Shown piece by piece: positions 42,963 through 51,824 of a DNA stretch of 60,607 bases. Origin of the DNA: Virgibacillus halodenitrificans JCM 12304 (GTDB taxonomy: Bacteria; Bacillota; Bacilli; Bacillales; Amphibacillaceae); the NCBI RefSeq assembly GCF_001310895.1, contig NZ_BAZS01000027.1, positions 1 to 60,607 on the forward strand, read 5' to 3'. The notes below the pieces were generated by a model that did not search any database, was not told where the DNA came from, and saw nothing but the letters and a program-made list of their open reading frames with translations. The translations under genes were made by a program, and so were the position numbers. The stretch's first letter is position 1, and each line of letters starts with the position of its first letter.

Positions 42963-44538
42963 ATGGGCGTGAATGAAACAAATAAACTCGTCAAAAGTGC
43001 TTTGTTACTAACGGCGGGAGGACTTATTAGTAAGGTGCTAAGTGCTGGCTATCGCATTCCATTACAAAATCTGACTGGCGATATCGGTTTTTATATCTAT
43101 CAACAAATTTATCCTATTTTAGGAATTGCTCTTATGCTTTCTTTATATGGCTTCCCTTCAGCAATTTCCAAAATGGCAGTGGAATGGAAGCAAACAGGAA
43201 AGAAGTTAACTTTTAAAACCTTTCATTTGCCCATCCTATTCATCCTATTATGTATAAATGGCTCAATGTTTTTATTTTTATTACTTAACGCTGATTTGCT
43301 GGCGGCTTGGGTGGGTGATGAACGGCTTGCAGGCATCTATCGTTTTGGTGCCTTTACCTTTTTAGTTATTCCTTTTACTGCTTTGCTTCGTGGCATGTTT
43401 CAGAGTAATCATTCCATGAAACCGGTTGCCTTCTCTCAAATAGGAGAACAGCTGGTTAGGGTATGTATTATTGTAGGAGCAGCTGTCATCATATCAACTC
43501 AGCAGAACGATTTGTATAACATCGGACAGGCAGCTGTTTGGGCAGCTATATTGGGTTCCATTACTGCACTGTTTATTTTAATTTTGTATTCTGATAAACA
43601 AATAAAAAGACAAGAAGATACATTTGCTATTCCATGGAATTATTATGTAAGCACATTACTGATTTTGGGGTTGGCTGCAACATTAAATCACATGGTATTA
43701 CTAGTTATTCAATTTGCTGACACGTTTACATTACTTCCCAGCTTAATTGGATATGGCCTCGACAAGCAAACCGCAATGGAAGCAAAGGGTGTATTTGATC
43801 GAGGACAGCCACTAATTCAGCTCGGTATCGTACTAGGTTCCTCCTTTGCTTTGGCTTTACTCCCATCTATCTCCCGAAAGCGCTGGAGGAAGACCCGCAA
43901 ACTTTTTATTTTTATATACGAGGGGCTTTAAAATTCAGTTTTTATTTAGCTGTAGGAGCTTCTCTTGGATTAATTATTATTTTTAAAGAAGTGAATGAAC
44001 TGCTATTTCAGAACACGCAAGGTACAGGTTATCTGCAAATCCTTGTTTCTGCTATTGTTTTTGCATCTATTGCTATTACCGCATCTTCTATACTTCAAGG
44101 CCTCGGTTATGTAAAGCGCACAGCTGGATTTATTTTAATTGCTTTCTTCATAAAGTGGATCGCTAATCAAATTCTCGTGCCGTTGGTAGGAATATCGGGT
44201 GCAGCAGTAGCTACTATTATCAGCTTGATAACCCTGAGTATTATTGTATCAATGGAATTACGAAGGAAGGTCCCTGGATTACATTTTTATCAACATATTA
44301 AATGGAAGACGCTTATTGGTGCAGCCGGTATAATGATTATTTATTTAGTGATAGGGAATTTTGTTATATCTTTCATTGATGATATATCGCGGTGGCAGCT
44401 GCTGGTTTACGTATTGTTCATCTCTTTTACAGGCGGAGCCTATATATTTTTTGCATGATAAGATGGAAGGCATTTACTTTAAAAGAATTACGCATGCTAC
44501 CAGCATCAGGCATATTTACGAGGATTTATAAGGAGTGA
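42963..44538 (+). CDS. yabM: MOP-superfamily flippase YabM, two frameshifts
   Basis: Multi-spanning membrane protein of the SpoVB/MurJ polysaccharide-transport family, likely moving a lipid-linked wall precursor. About 14 hydrophobic segments are seen across three frame pieces. Break 1 is at about 43880 (AAGCGC needs one G to read KALEEDPQTFYF). Break 2 is at about 44457 (one base needed between GCATG and ATAAGATGG) to reach TGA 44538. Repaired length is 525 aa, near the 532 of B. subtilis. Two hits in one gene could mean real decay, but both fit the -1 error pattern. Confidence 0.85.
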
Positions 44539-44545
44539 AATAAAT

Positions 44546-45991
44546 ATGAGTAAGATTGAAATTATTGGATTAGGAGCTGGAGATATCGATCAGTTACCTC
44601 TCGGGCTCTATAAGAAATTAGTTAATCAAAAAAACATGGTATATACCCGTACAAAAGACCACCCTGTGATTCGATCCCTTGAAGAGGAAGGAGTTCTGTT
44701 TACCTCTTTTGACTCGATGTATGAAGAAGAAGCTAATTTTGGTGATGTATATGAGCGTATTGTCGAAAGCTTAATTGAGAAGGCAAGAAAGGAATCAATT
44801 ATATACGCCGTCCCAGGGCATCCAATGCTTGCCGAAAAGACAGTTCAGCTATTGTTAGATCAAAAAGAGGTTGAAGTAGACATCCTTGGGGGACAAAGTT
44901 ATCTTGATGATTTATTTACTACATTACAAATTGATCCCATCGAAGGCTTCCAATTTGTAGATGGGACATCCTTTAAACGCAATCAGCTGAATTATCACAA
45001 TCATATTATATTTTGCCAGGTGTATGATCGATTTATTGCTTCTGAGGTAAAGCTTGCTTTATTAGAAGATTTACCACCAGAATTTGAAATAAAAGTAGTA
45101 CATGCTGCTGGAAGTGAACAGGAATCTATCCGCACGATGCCATTAGAGGAACTGGATCATTCCATGGAAATAAGCAATTTAACAAGCATATATATACCAC
45201 CAGCTCCAGAAAATTTGCTTCAACATACATTCTCCCGACTAAAAGAGGTTATAGCCGTATTGAGGGGACCTGATGGTTGTCCATGGGATAGAGAACAAAC
45301 ACATGAATCCTTGCGGGAATACGCCGTGGAAGAGGTTTATGAATTAATAGAAGCAATTGATAAACAAGATGATGAGAATATCGTTGAAGAGCTTGGTGAT
45401 ATGTTGCTGCAAGTGATGCTTCATAGTCAGATTGGTGAGGATGACGGATTCTTTACTGTAGATGATGTAATTCGTTCGATTACGACAAAAATGATCCATC
45501 GGCATCCACATGTCTTTGCAGACGTCTCTGTAGATTCAGTTGATCAAGTTTATAAAAATTGGGATGAATTAAAACGAGAGGAAAAAGGGGAGGCGCGAAC
45601 CTCCTTGTTAGATGGAGTCCCTAATCATCTGCCATCCTTGGCAAAAGCATATAAATTACAAAAGAAGGCTGCCAAAGTAGGGTTTAACTGGGACAATGCA
45701 GACGATATTTGGGACAAGTTAAATGAAGAAATAGACGAAGTAAAAGAGGCCATTCAATCCGGAAACGAGGAAGAAATGGAAAAAGAGTTTGGAGATGTCC
45801 TGTTTGTTCTGGCAAATTTAACACGGTATTATAAGATTAACCCGGAAATTGCTTTGAATCGGTCTAACCAAAAGTTTTATTCTCGTTTTCAATTTATTGA
45901 AAGACAGATTCAAGAGAAGAACCTTGATATTAATCAGGTTTCATTAGAGAAGATGGATTATTTTTGGAATTTGGCTAAAGAGAGGGAGTAG
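44546..45991 (+). CDS. mazG: YabN: tetrapyrrole methylase-like + MazG pyrophosphohydrolase
   Basis: Fusion protein of 481 aa. The N-terminal part (about 1-220) has a SAM-binding tetrapyrrole methylase fold (GLGAGDIDQLPLG, VPGHPML). The C-terminal part (about 225-481) has two MazG modules (CPWDREQTHESL and EEVYELIEAID with EExxE-type metal residues). It hydrolyses non-canonical NTPs; the methylase substrate is unknown. It starts ATG 44546 behind AAGGAGTG, 7 nt after the yabM reading end. Confidence 0.93.
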   Translation: MSKIEIIGLGAGDIDQLPLGLYKKLVNQKNMVYTRTKDHPVIRSLEEEGVLFTSFDSMYEEEANFGDVYERIVESLIEKARKESIIYAVPGHPMLAEKTVQLLLDQKEVEVDILGGQSYLDDLFTTLQIDPIEGFQFVDGTSFKRNQLNYHNHIIFCQVYDRFIASEVKLALLEDLPPEFEIKVVHAAGSEQESIRTMPLEELDHSMEISNLTSIYIPPAPENLLQHTFSRLKEVIAVLRGPDGCPWDREQTHESLREYAVEEVYELIEAIDKQDDENIVEELGDMLLQVMLHSQIGEDDGFFTVDDVIRSITTKMIHRHPHVFADVSVDSVDQVYKNWDELKREEKGEARTSLLDGVPNHLPSLAKAYKLQKKAAKVGFNWDNADDIWDKLNEEIDEVKEAIQSGNEEEMEKEFGDVLFVLANLTRYYKINPEIALNRSNQKFYSRFQFIERQIQEKNLDINQVSLEKMDYFWNLAKERE

Positions 45992-45997
45992 GAAAGT

Positions 45998-46258
45998 ATG
46001 AGATTAGATAAATTTTTAAAGATTTCCAGACTGATTAAACGTCGTACATTGGCAAAAGAAGTTGCAGATCAAGGTAGAATTACCATTAATGGGAATCAAG
46101 CAAAAGCTTCTTCCACTGTTGCTGTAGGGGATGAGCTAATGATAAAATTCGGTCAGAAGTTGGTTACCATTGAAGTTACAGCTCTTCGAGAAACTGTAAA
46201 AAAGGATGAAGCTGAGACTTTGTATAAGGTAATAAAAGAGGAAAAAAAGGACGAATAA
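45998..46258 (+). CDS. rqcP: Ribosome quality control protein RqcP (YabO, S4 domain)
   Basis: S4-type RNA-binding protein that works with RqcH on split 50S subunits in C-terminal alanine tailing. The 86 aa protein has the S4 motif MRLDKFLKISRLIKRRTLAKE at the start. GGAGTAGG precedes ATG 45998, 6 nt after mazG. In B. subtilis it is followed by yabP; here htpG and repeats intervene. Confidence 0.93.
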   Translation: MRLDKFLKISRLIKRRTLAKEVADQGRITINGNQAKASSTVAVGDELMIKFGQKLVTIEVTALRETVKKDEAETLYKVIKEEKKDE

Positions 46259-46261
46259 AAA

Positions 46262-46541
46262 AGAGCGAGGCTTGGGACAAAAGAATTTTATACATTGAAA
46301 ATCCGAACCGATTCGTACTACTAATGAATCGTGGTTCGGATTTCTTTTTCAATAAATTAGCGGAGGAAAAACGCGCAGACTCCGGTGGGAGAAAAAGCCT
46401 AGGTAAGACCCCGGAGTGCTTAGCACGAGGAGGCTTAGCAGCGCCCACGGAAAGCGAAGCGTTTTTCCGGAGCGGGGCTCCCACACTTTTAGAATGTTCG
46501 TCTTTATAACAGCGTTATTTAGTTATGTCCTAGCCTCGCTT
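46262..46541 (-). repeat. 280-bp element with terminal inverted repeats (family D)
   Basis: AGCGAGGCTTGGGACA at 46264-46279 is mirrored by TGTCCTAGCCTCGCT at 46526-46540. Inside are a hairpin with AAATCCGAACC and GGTTCGGATTT (46299-46344, T-rich tail, likely ending rqcP transcripts) and a GC-rich core at 46360-46500 resembling core B of family R in reverse (GCGGAGGAAAAACGC, AAGACCCCGGAGTGC). Confidence 0.6.
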
Positions 46542-46855
46542 GTGCTTTTGAGCTTTAGGAAACTATAAAGTCTAGAACCTGTGATTGATTTTTATTACTG
46601 GGTTAGTCAAGTCCAGCTCCAGCGCCCAGCAACTAGCAGAGGTTTTGATGGGGCGAGCATTTAGCGCAGCCCCAAACTTCAATCTTCTTTCTACGATAAG
46701 TCAACATCGATTCGCTATACATAGGAAGGAAGGCCGACTAAGAACGGCCTTTGCGGCCAACGTCGGCATACCCCTTGTGCAGGGGCATGTTTCCTTTATC
46801 TCATGCAGAAGATTTCCAGTTTGTACGTTGCTAAACGGGCGCTTGCGCTTTTGGG
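46541..46855 (+). repeat. Family C dispersed repeat beside htpG
   Basis: TTTAGGAAACTATAAAG, then AAGTCCAGCTCCAGCGCC near 46610, ending GGCGCTTGCGCTTTTG at 46838-46854, directly before the htpG stop. The middle is unlike the other copies, with inverted words such as GGCCGAC and GTCGGC. Confidence 0.55.
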
Positions 46856-46857
46856 GA

Positions 46858-48738
46858 TTAAACCATCACTTTACATATGTCATTTGTAAATTCTACTGGA
46901 TCTCCAACTGGAAGACCTTCGATAAGTAATGCCTGGTTGTAAAGTAAATTCGTATATAACGCGAATTTTTCTTTATCACTTTCGTAAGCTGTCTTTAGTG
47001 ATTGATATACTTCGTGGTCCGGGTTAATTTCAAGGACCTTCTCTGCCTTTATTTGTTGATTGTTAGGCATTGCGCTAAGCACTTTTTCCATTTCTACAGA
47101 GATCTCTCCGTCTGTTGATAAGCAAACAGGGTGTGACTTAAGTCGGTTAGAGACCTTTACATCCTTTACCTTGCCTTCCAGCTGCTTTTTCATTTCTGTG
47201 AACAAATCTTTGTTGGAAGCTGCTTCTTCCTCTGCTTTATTATTTTCCTCTGTCATATCTAATCCAAGATCCCCACTGGATACAGAGCGGAATTCCTTGT
47301 CCTTGTATTGCATGAGCATCTTTATAGCGAACTCATCTACTTCATCGGTAAAGTAGAGAATTTCGTATCCCTTATCTGCAACTAGCTCTGTTTGCGGTAG
47401 TTTATCAATCCGATCAATAGATTCTCCAGTTGCATAATAGATATATTTTTGATCCTCTGGCATTCTGGACACATACTCATCCAGTGATACTAATTTCTTT
47501 TCCTTTGAAGAATAGAAAAGGAGCAAATCTTGCAGTGTATCCTTGTTTGCACCGAAGTCGCTGTACACACCATATTTTAATTGGCGCCCAAATGACTCGA
47601 AGAATTTCTCATATCCTTCCCGGTCTTCTCTTAACAGCTGTAGAAGCTGTTGCTTAATTTTCTTTGTGATATTTTTCGATATTAACTTCAATTGACGGTC
47701 ATGCTGGAGCATCTCCCGAGAGATATTTAAGGATAAGTCTTCAGAGTCGACCAATCCCTTCACAAAGCTAAAGTAATCTGGCAAGAGCTCTGCGCATTTT
47801 TCCATAATCAACACACCATTAGAATATAATTCCAAGCCTTTTTCATATTCGGCTGTGTAATAGTTATATGGTGTAGATTCAGGGATATACAAAATAGAGT
47901 TATAACGAATCGTTCCATCAACATGGATATGGATATGTTTTAAAGGTTTATCAAAGCCATACCTTTTTTCTTGGTAAAAGTTTTCATAGTCTTCATCTGT
48001 TAATTCACTCTTGTTCTTTTTCCAGATCGGCACCATGCTGTTTATAGTTTCTTCTTCTGTATACTCTGTATAATCTTCGCTACCCTCTTCTTTTGGTTCT
48101 TTTTTTGTAATGTCCATCTTAATTGGGTAGCGAATGAAGTCAGAGTATTTTTTAATAATTTGCTTTAAGCGGTATTCTTCAAGATATTCATCATAGTTTT
48201 CTTCTTCGGTATTTTCCATGATCTTAAGGATAATCTCTGTTCCTACATCTTCTTTATTAGCTGTTTCTATCGTATATCCATCAGCACCTTTGGATTCCCA
48301 TACATAGGCTTCCTCATTGCCAAGCGCGCGGCTAATTACTTTTACTTCTTCTGCCACCATGAATGCAGCATAGAAGCCTACACCGAATTGCCCAATAATA
48401 TCATGACCATCTTTGGATTCATTTTCTTTTTTAAATGCTAATGAACCACTTTGAGCGATGACACCAAGATTGTTTTCCAATTCCTCTTTGGTCATTCCGA
48501 TTCCTGTATCCTTGATTTTCAATAAGCGATTTTCTTTATCAGCACTTATTTTTATGTAGTAATTACCCATATCAAAATCCAAGGACTCGTCTGTAAGTGC
48601 TTTGTAGTATATTTTGTCAATGGCATCACTGGAGTTGGATATTAATTCTCTTAGAAATACTTCTTTTTGTGAGTAAATCGAGTTAATCATCATTTCTAAT
48701 AATCTCTTGGATTCAGCCTGAAATTGCTTTTTAACCAT
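46858..48738 (-). CDS. htpG: Molecular chaperone HtpG (Hsp90)
   Basis: Bacterial Hsp90, an ATP-driven dimeric chaperone. The 626 aa protein equals B. subtilis HtpG in length. It has [12 protein letters not shown] near 32-43, DTGIGM near 76, [12 protein letters not shown] near 113 and the middle-domain [13 protein letters not shown] chose ATG 48738, preceded by AAGGGAG; the frame is open 18 nt further. It is inserted between rqcP and yabP on the opposite strand. A CIRCE-like operator lies in its leader. Confidence 0.96.
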   Translation of the reverse strand: MVKKQFQAESKRLLEMMINSIYSQKEVFLRELISNSSDAIDKIYYKALTDESLDFDMGNYYIKISADKENRLLKIKDTGIGMTKEELENNLGVIAQSGSLAFKKENESKDGHDIIGQFGVGFYAAFMVAEEVKVISRALGNEEAYVWESKGADGYTIETANKEDVGTEIILKIMENTEEENYDEYLEEYRLKQIIKKYSDFIRYPIKMDITKKEPKEEGSEDYTEYTEEETINSMVPIWKKNKSELTDEDYENFYQEKRYGFDKPLKHIHIHVDGTIRYNSILYIPESTPYNYYTAEYEKGLELYSNGVLIMEKCAELLPDYFSFVKGLVDSEDLSLNISREMLQHDRQLKLISKNITKKIKQQLLQLLREDREGYEKFFESFGRQLKYGVYSDFGANKDTLQDLLLFYSSKEKKLVSLDEYVSRMPEDQKYIYYATGESIDRIDKLPQTELVADKGYEILYFTDEVDEFAIKMLMQYKDKEFRSVSSGDLGLDMTEENNKAEEEAASNKDLFTEMKKQLEGKVKDVKVSNRLKSHPVCLSTDGEISVEMEKVLSAMPNNQQIKAEKVLEINPDHEVYQSLKTAYESDKEKFALYTNLLYNQALLIEGLPVGDPVEFTNDICKVMV

Positions 48739-48771
48739 CGTAAAAACTCCCTTCAAATTGATGATATCATA

Positions 48772-48798
48772 TTAGCACTCATTACTTGTGAGTGATAA
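48772..48798. promoter_or_regulatory. CIRCE operator of htpG
   Basis: TTAGCACTC-N9-GAGTGATAA differs from the HrcA consensus (TTAGCACTC-N9-GAGTGCTAA) at one base and lies just downstream of the htpG promoter. Confidence 0.85.
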
Positions 48799-48808
48799 TC
48801 CCATAAAA

Positions 48809-48837
48809 TAAATATCATATCCATCAGCAGGTGTCAA
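48809..48837 (-). promoter_or_regulatory. Sigma-A promoter of htpG
   Basis: Minus-strand TTGACA (48837-48832), 17-nt spacer, TATTTA (48814-48809). Confidence 0.65.
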
Positions 48838-48922
48838 GAAACACTCTCGTATTATGTTGGTAATAGGTTCTATACTTGTCCACTCGCTCATATAGTAATA
48901 GGGATAAGGAGGGTCTCTTACA

Positions 48923-49228
48923 ATGAACTATTATGAAAATAAACCAACGACAACGGATACACGTGGGCAAACAGACCATTATGTAAAAATGAATAATCGA
49001 AGAAATCTGGAAATAACGGGCGTAAAGGAAGTCGACAGTTTTGATAACGAAGAATTTCTACTAGAAACAGTTATGGGTTACTTAATTATACGTGGGCAAA
49101 ATCTCCAATTAAAAAACCTTGATGTAGGAGAAGGAAATGTAACTATTAAAGGAAAAGTGTACGAGCTATCTTATGTGGATGAGCAGCAGGAGAAAGCTAA
49201 AGGATTCTTTAGCAAGCTCTTCAGATGA
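48923..49228 (+). CDS. yabP: Sporulation protein YabP
   Basis: 101 aa mother-cell sporulation protein of the YabP/YqfC family. It shows NRRNLEITGVKEVDSFD near residue 24 and GYLIIRGQNL near 54, the usual small beta domain. Its exact role is unknown; in B. subtilis it is sigma-E dependent. AAGGAGGG precedes ATG 48923. It overlaps yabQ by 4 nt. Confidence 0.92.
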   Translation: MNYYENKPTTTDTRGQTDHYVKMNNRRNLEITGVKEVDSFDNEEFLLETVMGYLIIRGQNLQLKNLDVGEGNVTIKGKVYELSYVDEQQEKAKGFFSKLFR

Positions 49229-49824
49229 CGTTAGATACACAATTTATGACCATGTTTGTTATGGTTTTAAGTGGTTTTTATCTGGGTATAGCTCTAGAAA
49301 CTTTCTATCGGTTCAAGTCATTTTGGAAAAAGAATGTATTCCTCTCCTATTTCATGGAGGTCCTTTTTTGGACTTCTCAAACTGTCATCCTATTTTATGT
49401 GCTGTTCAGGGTTAATGGTGGAGAGCTGCGATTTTACATTATTGCTGCATGTCTGCTTGGTTTTGCTATTTATCAGGTTGTGGCCGCTAAACTATATAAA
49501 AAATTATTAGAATACATTATACGAGTGATTGCTGCTATATATCACTTTTTTGAGCGGCTTATCCAGTTGCTTCTCATTAATCCAATAAAATGGATCATAA
49601 GTATGTTAATCGCTTTAGTGCTTTGGCTTATTCATTTAATAGGCATCATTCTTCTTTTTAGTTTAAAAGTAGTGTTTTTTCCAATTAGAGGTTTGTTAAA
49701 AATGATCTACTCCTTGTTACCGAAAAAGATTCAAAGTTTTTTACTCAACATAGCAGGATTTTGTAGTACAATGAAGAATATAACTACTAAATGGATACAT
49801 TTTATATGGTCAAAGAGGAGGTAA
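49225..49824 (+). CDS. yabQ: Spore cortex biosynthesis membrane protein YabQ
   Basis: Polytopic mother-cell membrane protein needed for cortex formation. The 199 aa protein has about five hydrophobic segments (near 5-28, 38-58, 68-85, 100-130, 131-155) and a basic tail. It begins inside the yabP stop (ATGA overlap), so the two are coupled. It is 4 nt from divIC. Confidence 0.92.
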   Translation: MTLDTQFMTMFVMVLSGFYLGIALETFYRFKSFWKKNVFLSYFMEVLFWTSQTVILFYVLFRVNGGELRFYIIAACLLGFAIYQVVAAKLYKKLLEYIIRVIAAIYHFFERLIQLLLINPIKWIISMLIALVLWLIHLIGIILLFSLKVVFFPIRGLLKMIYSLLPKKIQSFLLNIAGFCSTMKNITTKWIHFIWSKRR

Positions 49825-49828
49825 GGGT

Positions 49829-50209
49829 TTGTCAGCGAGAGAAAAAACAGTTACAAGACTGGATTCGAATTACATGCACCAATATGATGTGTACATAGAG
49901 AGACAAAAGAGAAAAAAACAACGTTTGATTCGGCGTCTTGTGTTATTTTCTTTAATAGCTCTCTTGGCTATCGGAAGCTTAACAACCTATCATTTTAAAC
50001 AACGGGATCTCCGGGCGGAAAAAATGGAAGAGTATGAACAGCTGCAGGATGAATTAGCCACATTAAAGAAAGATGAAAAGAATATGAAAGAGGAAATTAC
50101 CTTACTTAATGATGAAGAGTATGTCTTGGAAATTGCAAGAACAAACTATTTCTTCTCCAAAGAAGGGGAATTAATCTTTAATATACCTCAAGAAAAGCCG
50201 TCATATTGA
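49829..50209 (+). CDS. divIC: Cell division protein DivIC (FtsB-like)
   Basis: Septal protein that forms a complex with DivIB and FtsL. The 126 aa protein has a short cytoplasmic head, one membrane segment (LVLFSLIALLAIGSLTTY, about 37-54) and an extracytoplasmic coiled coil (about 58-95). It starts at TTG 49829 behind GAGGAGG. Confidence 0.94.
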   Translation: MSAREKTVTRLDSNYMHQYDVYIERQKRKKQRLIRRLVLFSLIALLAIGSLTTYHFKQRDLRAEKMEEYEQLQDELATLKKDEKNMKEEITLLNDEEYVLEIARTNYFFSKEGELIFNIPQEKPSY

Positions 50210-50336
50210 CACACATTTATAAGCTTAGCTATAATATAATAGAGAAGACATGATATTCTGATCCTAAGTGTATCAGGATCCAGAAAAGATGGATTTTTCA
50301 TTTTTTCTAAAAATTTTAAGGAGGAGCATTTTTTTT

Positions 50337-50723
50337 ATGTCAATCGAAGTAGGCAGCAAGCTGCAGGGAAAGGTAACTGGTATCACTAATTTTGGAGCTT
50401 TTGTGGAGCTTGAGGAAGGGAAAACAGGCTTGGTTCACATTAGTGAGGTTGCCGATAACTATGTTAAAGACATTAATGAACACCTTAGTGTTGGTGAAGA
50501 AGTAAAGGTTAAAGTTATTAATGTTGAAAAGGACGGTAAGATTGGTCTGTCTATTAAAAAAGCAAAAGACAAACCAAAACGTCCACAGCGTGATCCACGT
50601 GAGCGTACGGAATCATTTGAATCCAAAATGAACCGTTTCCTCAAAGATTCAGAAGACCGTTTGGCCTCTTTAAAGAAGCACACGGAATCCAAACGCGGGG
50701 GTCGAGGTGCTAAAAGAGGATAG
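50337..50723 (+). CDS. yabR: S1-domain RNA-binding protein YabR
   Basis: General stress protein 13-type S1 protein, 128 aa as in B. subtilis. It has one S1 domain (about 3-72: VGSKLQGKVTGITNFGAFV) and a basic tail ending in RGGRGAKRG. I chose ATG 50337 because AAGGAGG lies upstream and the S1 start fits; the frame is open to 50268. RNA target unknown. A terminator follows. Confidence 0.92.
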   Translation: MSIEVGSKLQGKVTGITNFGAFVELEEGKTGLVHISEVADNYVKDINEHLSVGEEVKVKVINVEKDGKIGLSIKKAKDKPKRPQRDPRERTESFESKMNRFLKDSEDRLASLKKHTESKRGGRGAKRG

Positions 50724-50760
50724 CAGTTGCTGTCTATAGACAATGCTCTATATAAATGAA

Positions 50761-50791
50761 AACCAGGTTCCAATTGGAAGCTGGTTTTTTT
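50761..50791 (+). terminator. Terminator of yabR
   Basis: AACCAG-TTCC pairs with GGAA-CTGGTT, then seven T. Confidence 0.85.
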
Positions 50792-50834
50792 GATTCTACA
50801 TAATAATCTTCAGATTCGAATATATGCTGGGTGG

Positions 50835-51330
50835 TCTAATGATTCGGAAAATGGATAGAATGCGAAATAACTTGGTTTTACTGTAAAAATACACTAGTAA
50901 AAAGGTTACTTTAAGACGCTTAGAAGACCACCTATCGTCTTCCATTCCAATCAATTGGTATACGCTATTGATTAATGCGATTAATAACCGAAAAGGTATT
51001 TCTCTCCTTTAATCGTTATGAAAAATTCCTAAGCGAAGGAAAAATACGTAGACTTCTGGGGGAGATGAGGCATAGGTGAGACCCCGGAATGCGTTATAGG
51101 GGTTGGAAGGCTAAAGTCGCGACGTCCTGTCGCAACGCCTTCATGACCAACATCGTGTTGGCCCGAGGCTCATCAGCCGCCCTCGAAAAGCGGAGTGTTT
51201 TTCCGTAGCGGTGTTATTTAGTCTTGTTGCATTAACAGAGAAATAAGTCTAAGTTAGTTCGCAGTTTCCTCCTACTATGAATGTATGAGCTAGCGGTTGT
51301 ATCTAACATTGCACTAAATCTCTTCTACAG
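50835..51330 (-). repeat. Composite dispersed repeat, family R (reverse copy)
   Basis: Reverse orientation: right end at 50838-50876 (complement of CCAAGTTATTTCGCATTC), a short remnant of core A (50935-50975, CTTCCATTCCAATCAAT), core B with the long insert (51033-51215, AAGCGAAGGAAAAATACG to CCGTAGCGGTGTTATTT), left end near 51255-51330 with CGCAGTTTCCTCCTAC. No gene in this gap. Confidence 0.65.
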
Positions 51331-51366
51331 CTGATTAGTTAATCAAATAAATGTACATCAAGCAAT

Positions 51367-51405
51367 AAAAAAACCTGCAGGAACTATTGTTCCAGCAGGT
51401 TTTTT
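51367..51405. terminator. Terminator of tRNA-Met (minus strand)
   Basis: AAAAAACCTGC and GCAGGTTTTTT arms with an inner GGAAC/GTTCC stem; works on both strands and lies just 3' of the tRNA. Confidence 0.85.
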
Positions 51406-51411
51406 ATTTGA

Positions 51412-51485
51412 TAGCGGCGGAGGGGATTGAACCCACGACCTCACGGGTATGAACCGTACGCTCTCGCCAGCTGAGCTACGCCGCC
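51412..51485 (-). tRNA. trnM: tRNA-Met (anticodon CAT)
   Basis: 74 nt cloverleaf: acceptor GGCGGCG with CGCCGCT, D-loop AGCTGGCGA, anticodon loop TTCATAC, T-loop TTCAATC, discriminator A. It resembles the elongator tRNA-Met at the same place in B. subtilis (yabR-spoIIE gap). CCA is not encoded. The T-stem (GTGGG/CCCTC) has one T-T mismatch at 50:64. Confidence 0.93.
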
Positions 51486-51767
51486 AAATAAGTCAACAAA
51501 AAATATAATACAACAGCCTCTCTCTGATGTCAATAGAAAAGTGAAAAGTAACTAGAAGAGTAATAGATATTCCGGAGACAAAACCAAGTTGTGATAAAAC
51601 ACTCTGCTTTGCTTTATTCGCCATGACCTTAGAATTTTCAACAAAATAAAAGAGTATGTCGTTAATCCCTTTCCTTATATATCAATAGTCACGTCCATAT
51701 GTTCGTGTTGAATCATGCCTGTTTTTTAGAAACAAGTCGAACGATTCTTGCAAAGCCCCCTGCTCTT

Positions 51768-51800
51768 TTGACAAAAAAAGAAGGCATATTGTGGTTTAAT
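51768..51800 (+). promoter_or_regulatory. Spo0A-type sigma-A promoter of spoIIE
   Basis: TTGACA (51768-51773), unusually long 21-nt spacer, TTTAAT (51795-51800), the hallmark of the spoIIE/spoIIG class that needs Spo0A~P. Possible 0A boxes: AGTCGAA (51735-51741) and TGTTGAA (51706-51712). The rest of the gap 51486-51767 is AT-rich. Confidence 0.75.
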
Positions 51801-51824
51801 ATCACAAAGAGGGAGTGGTTATGT

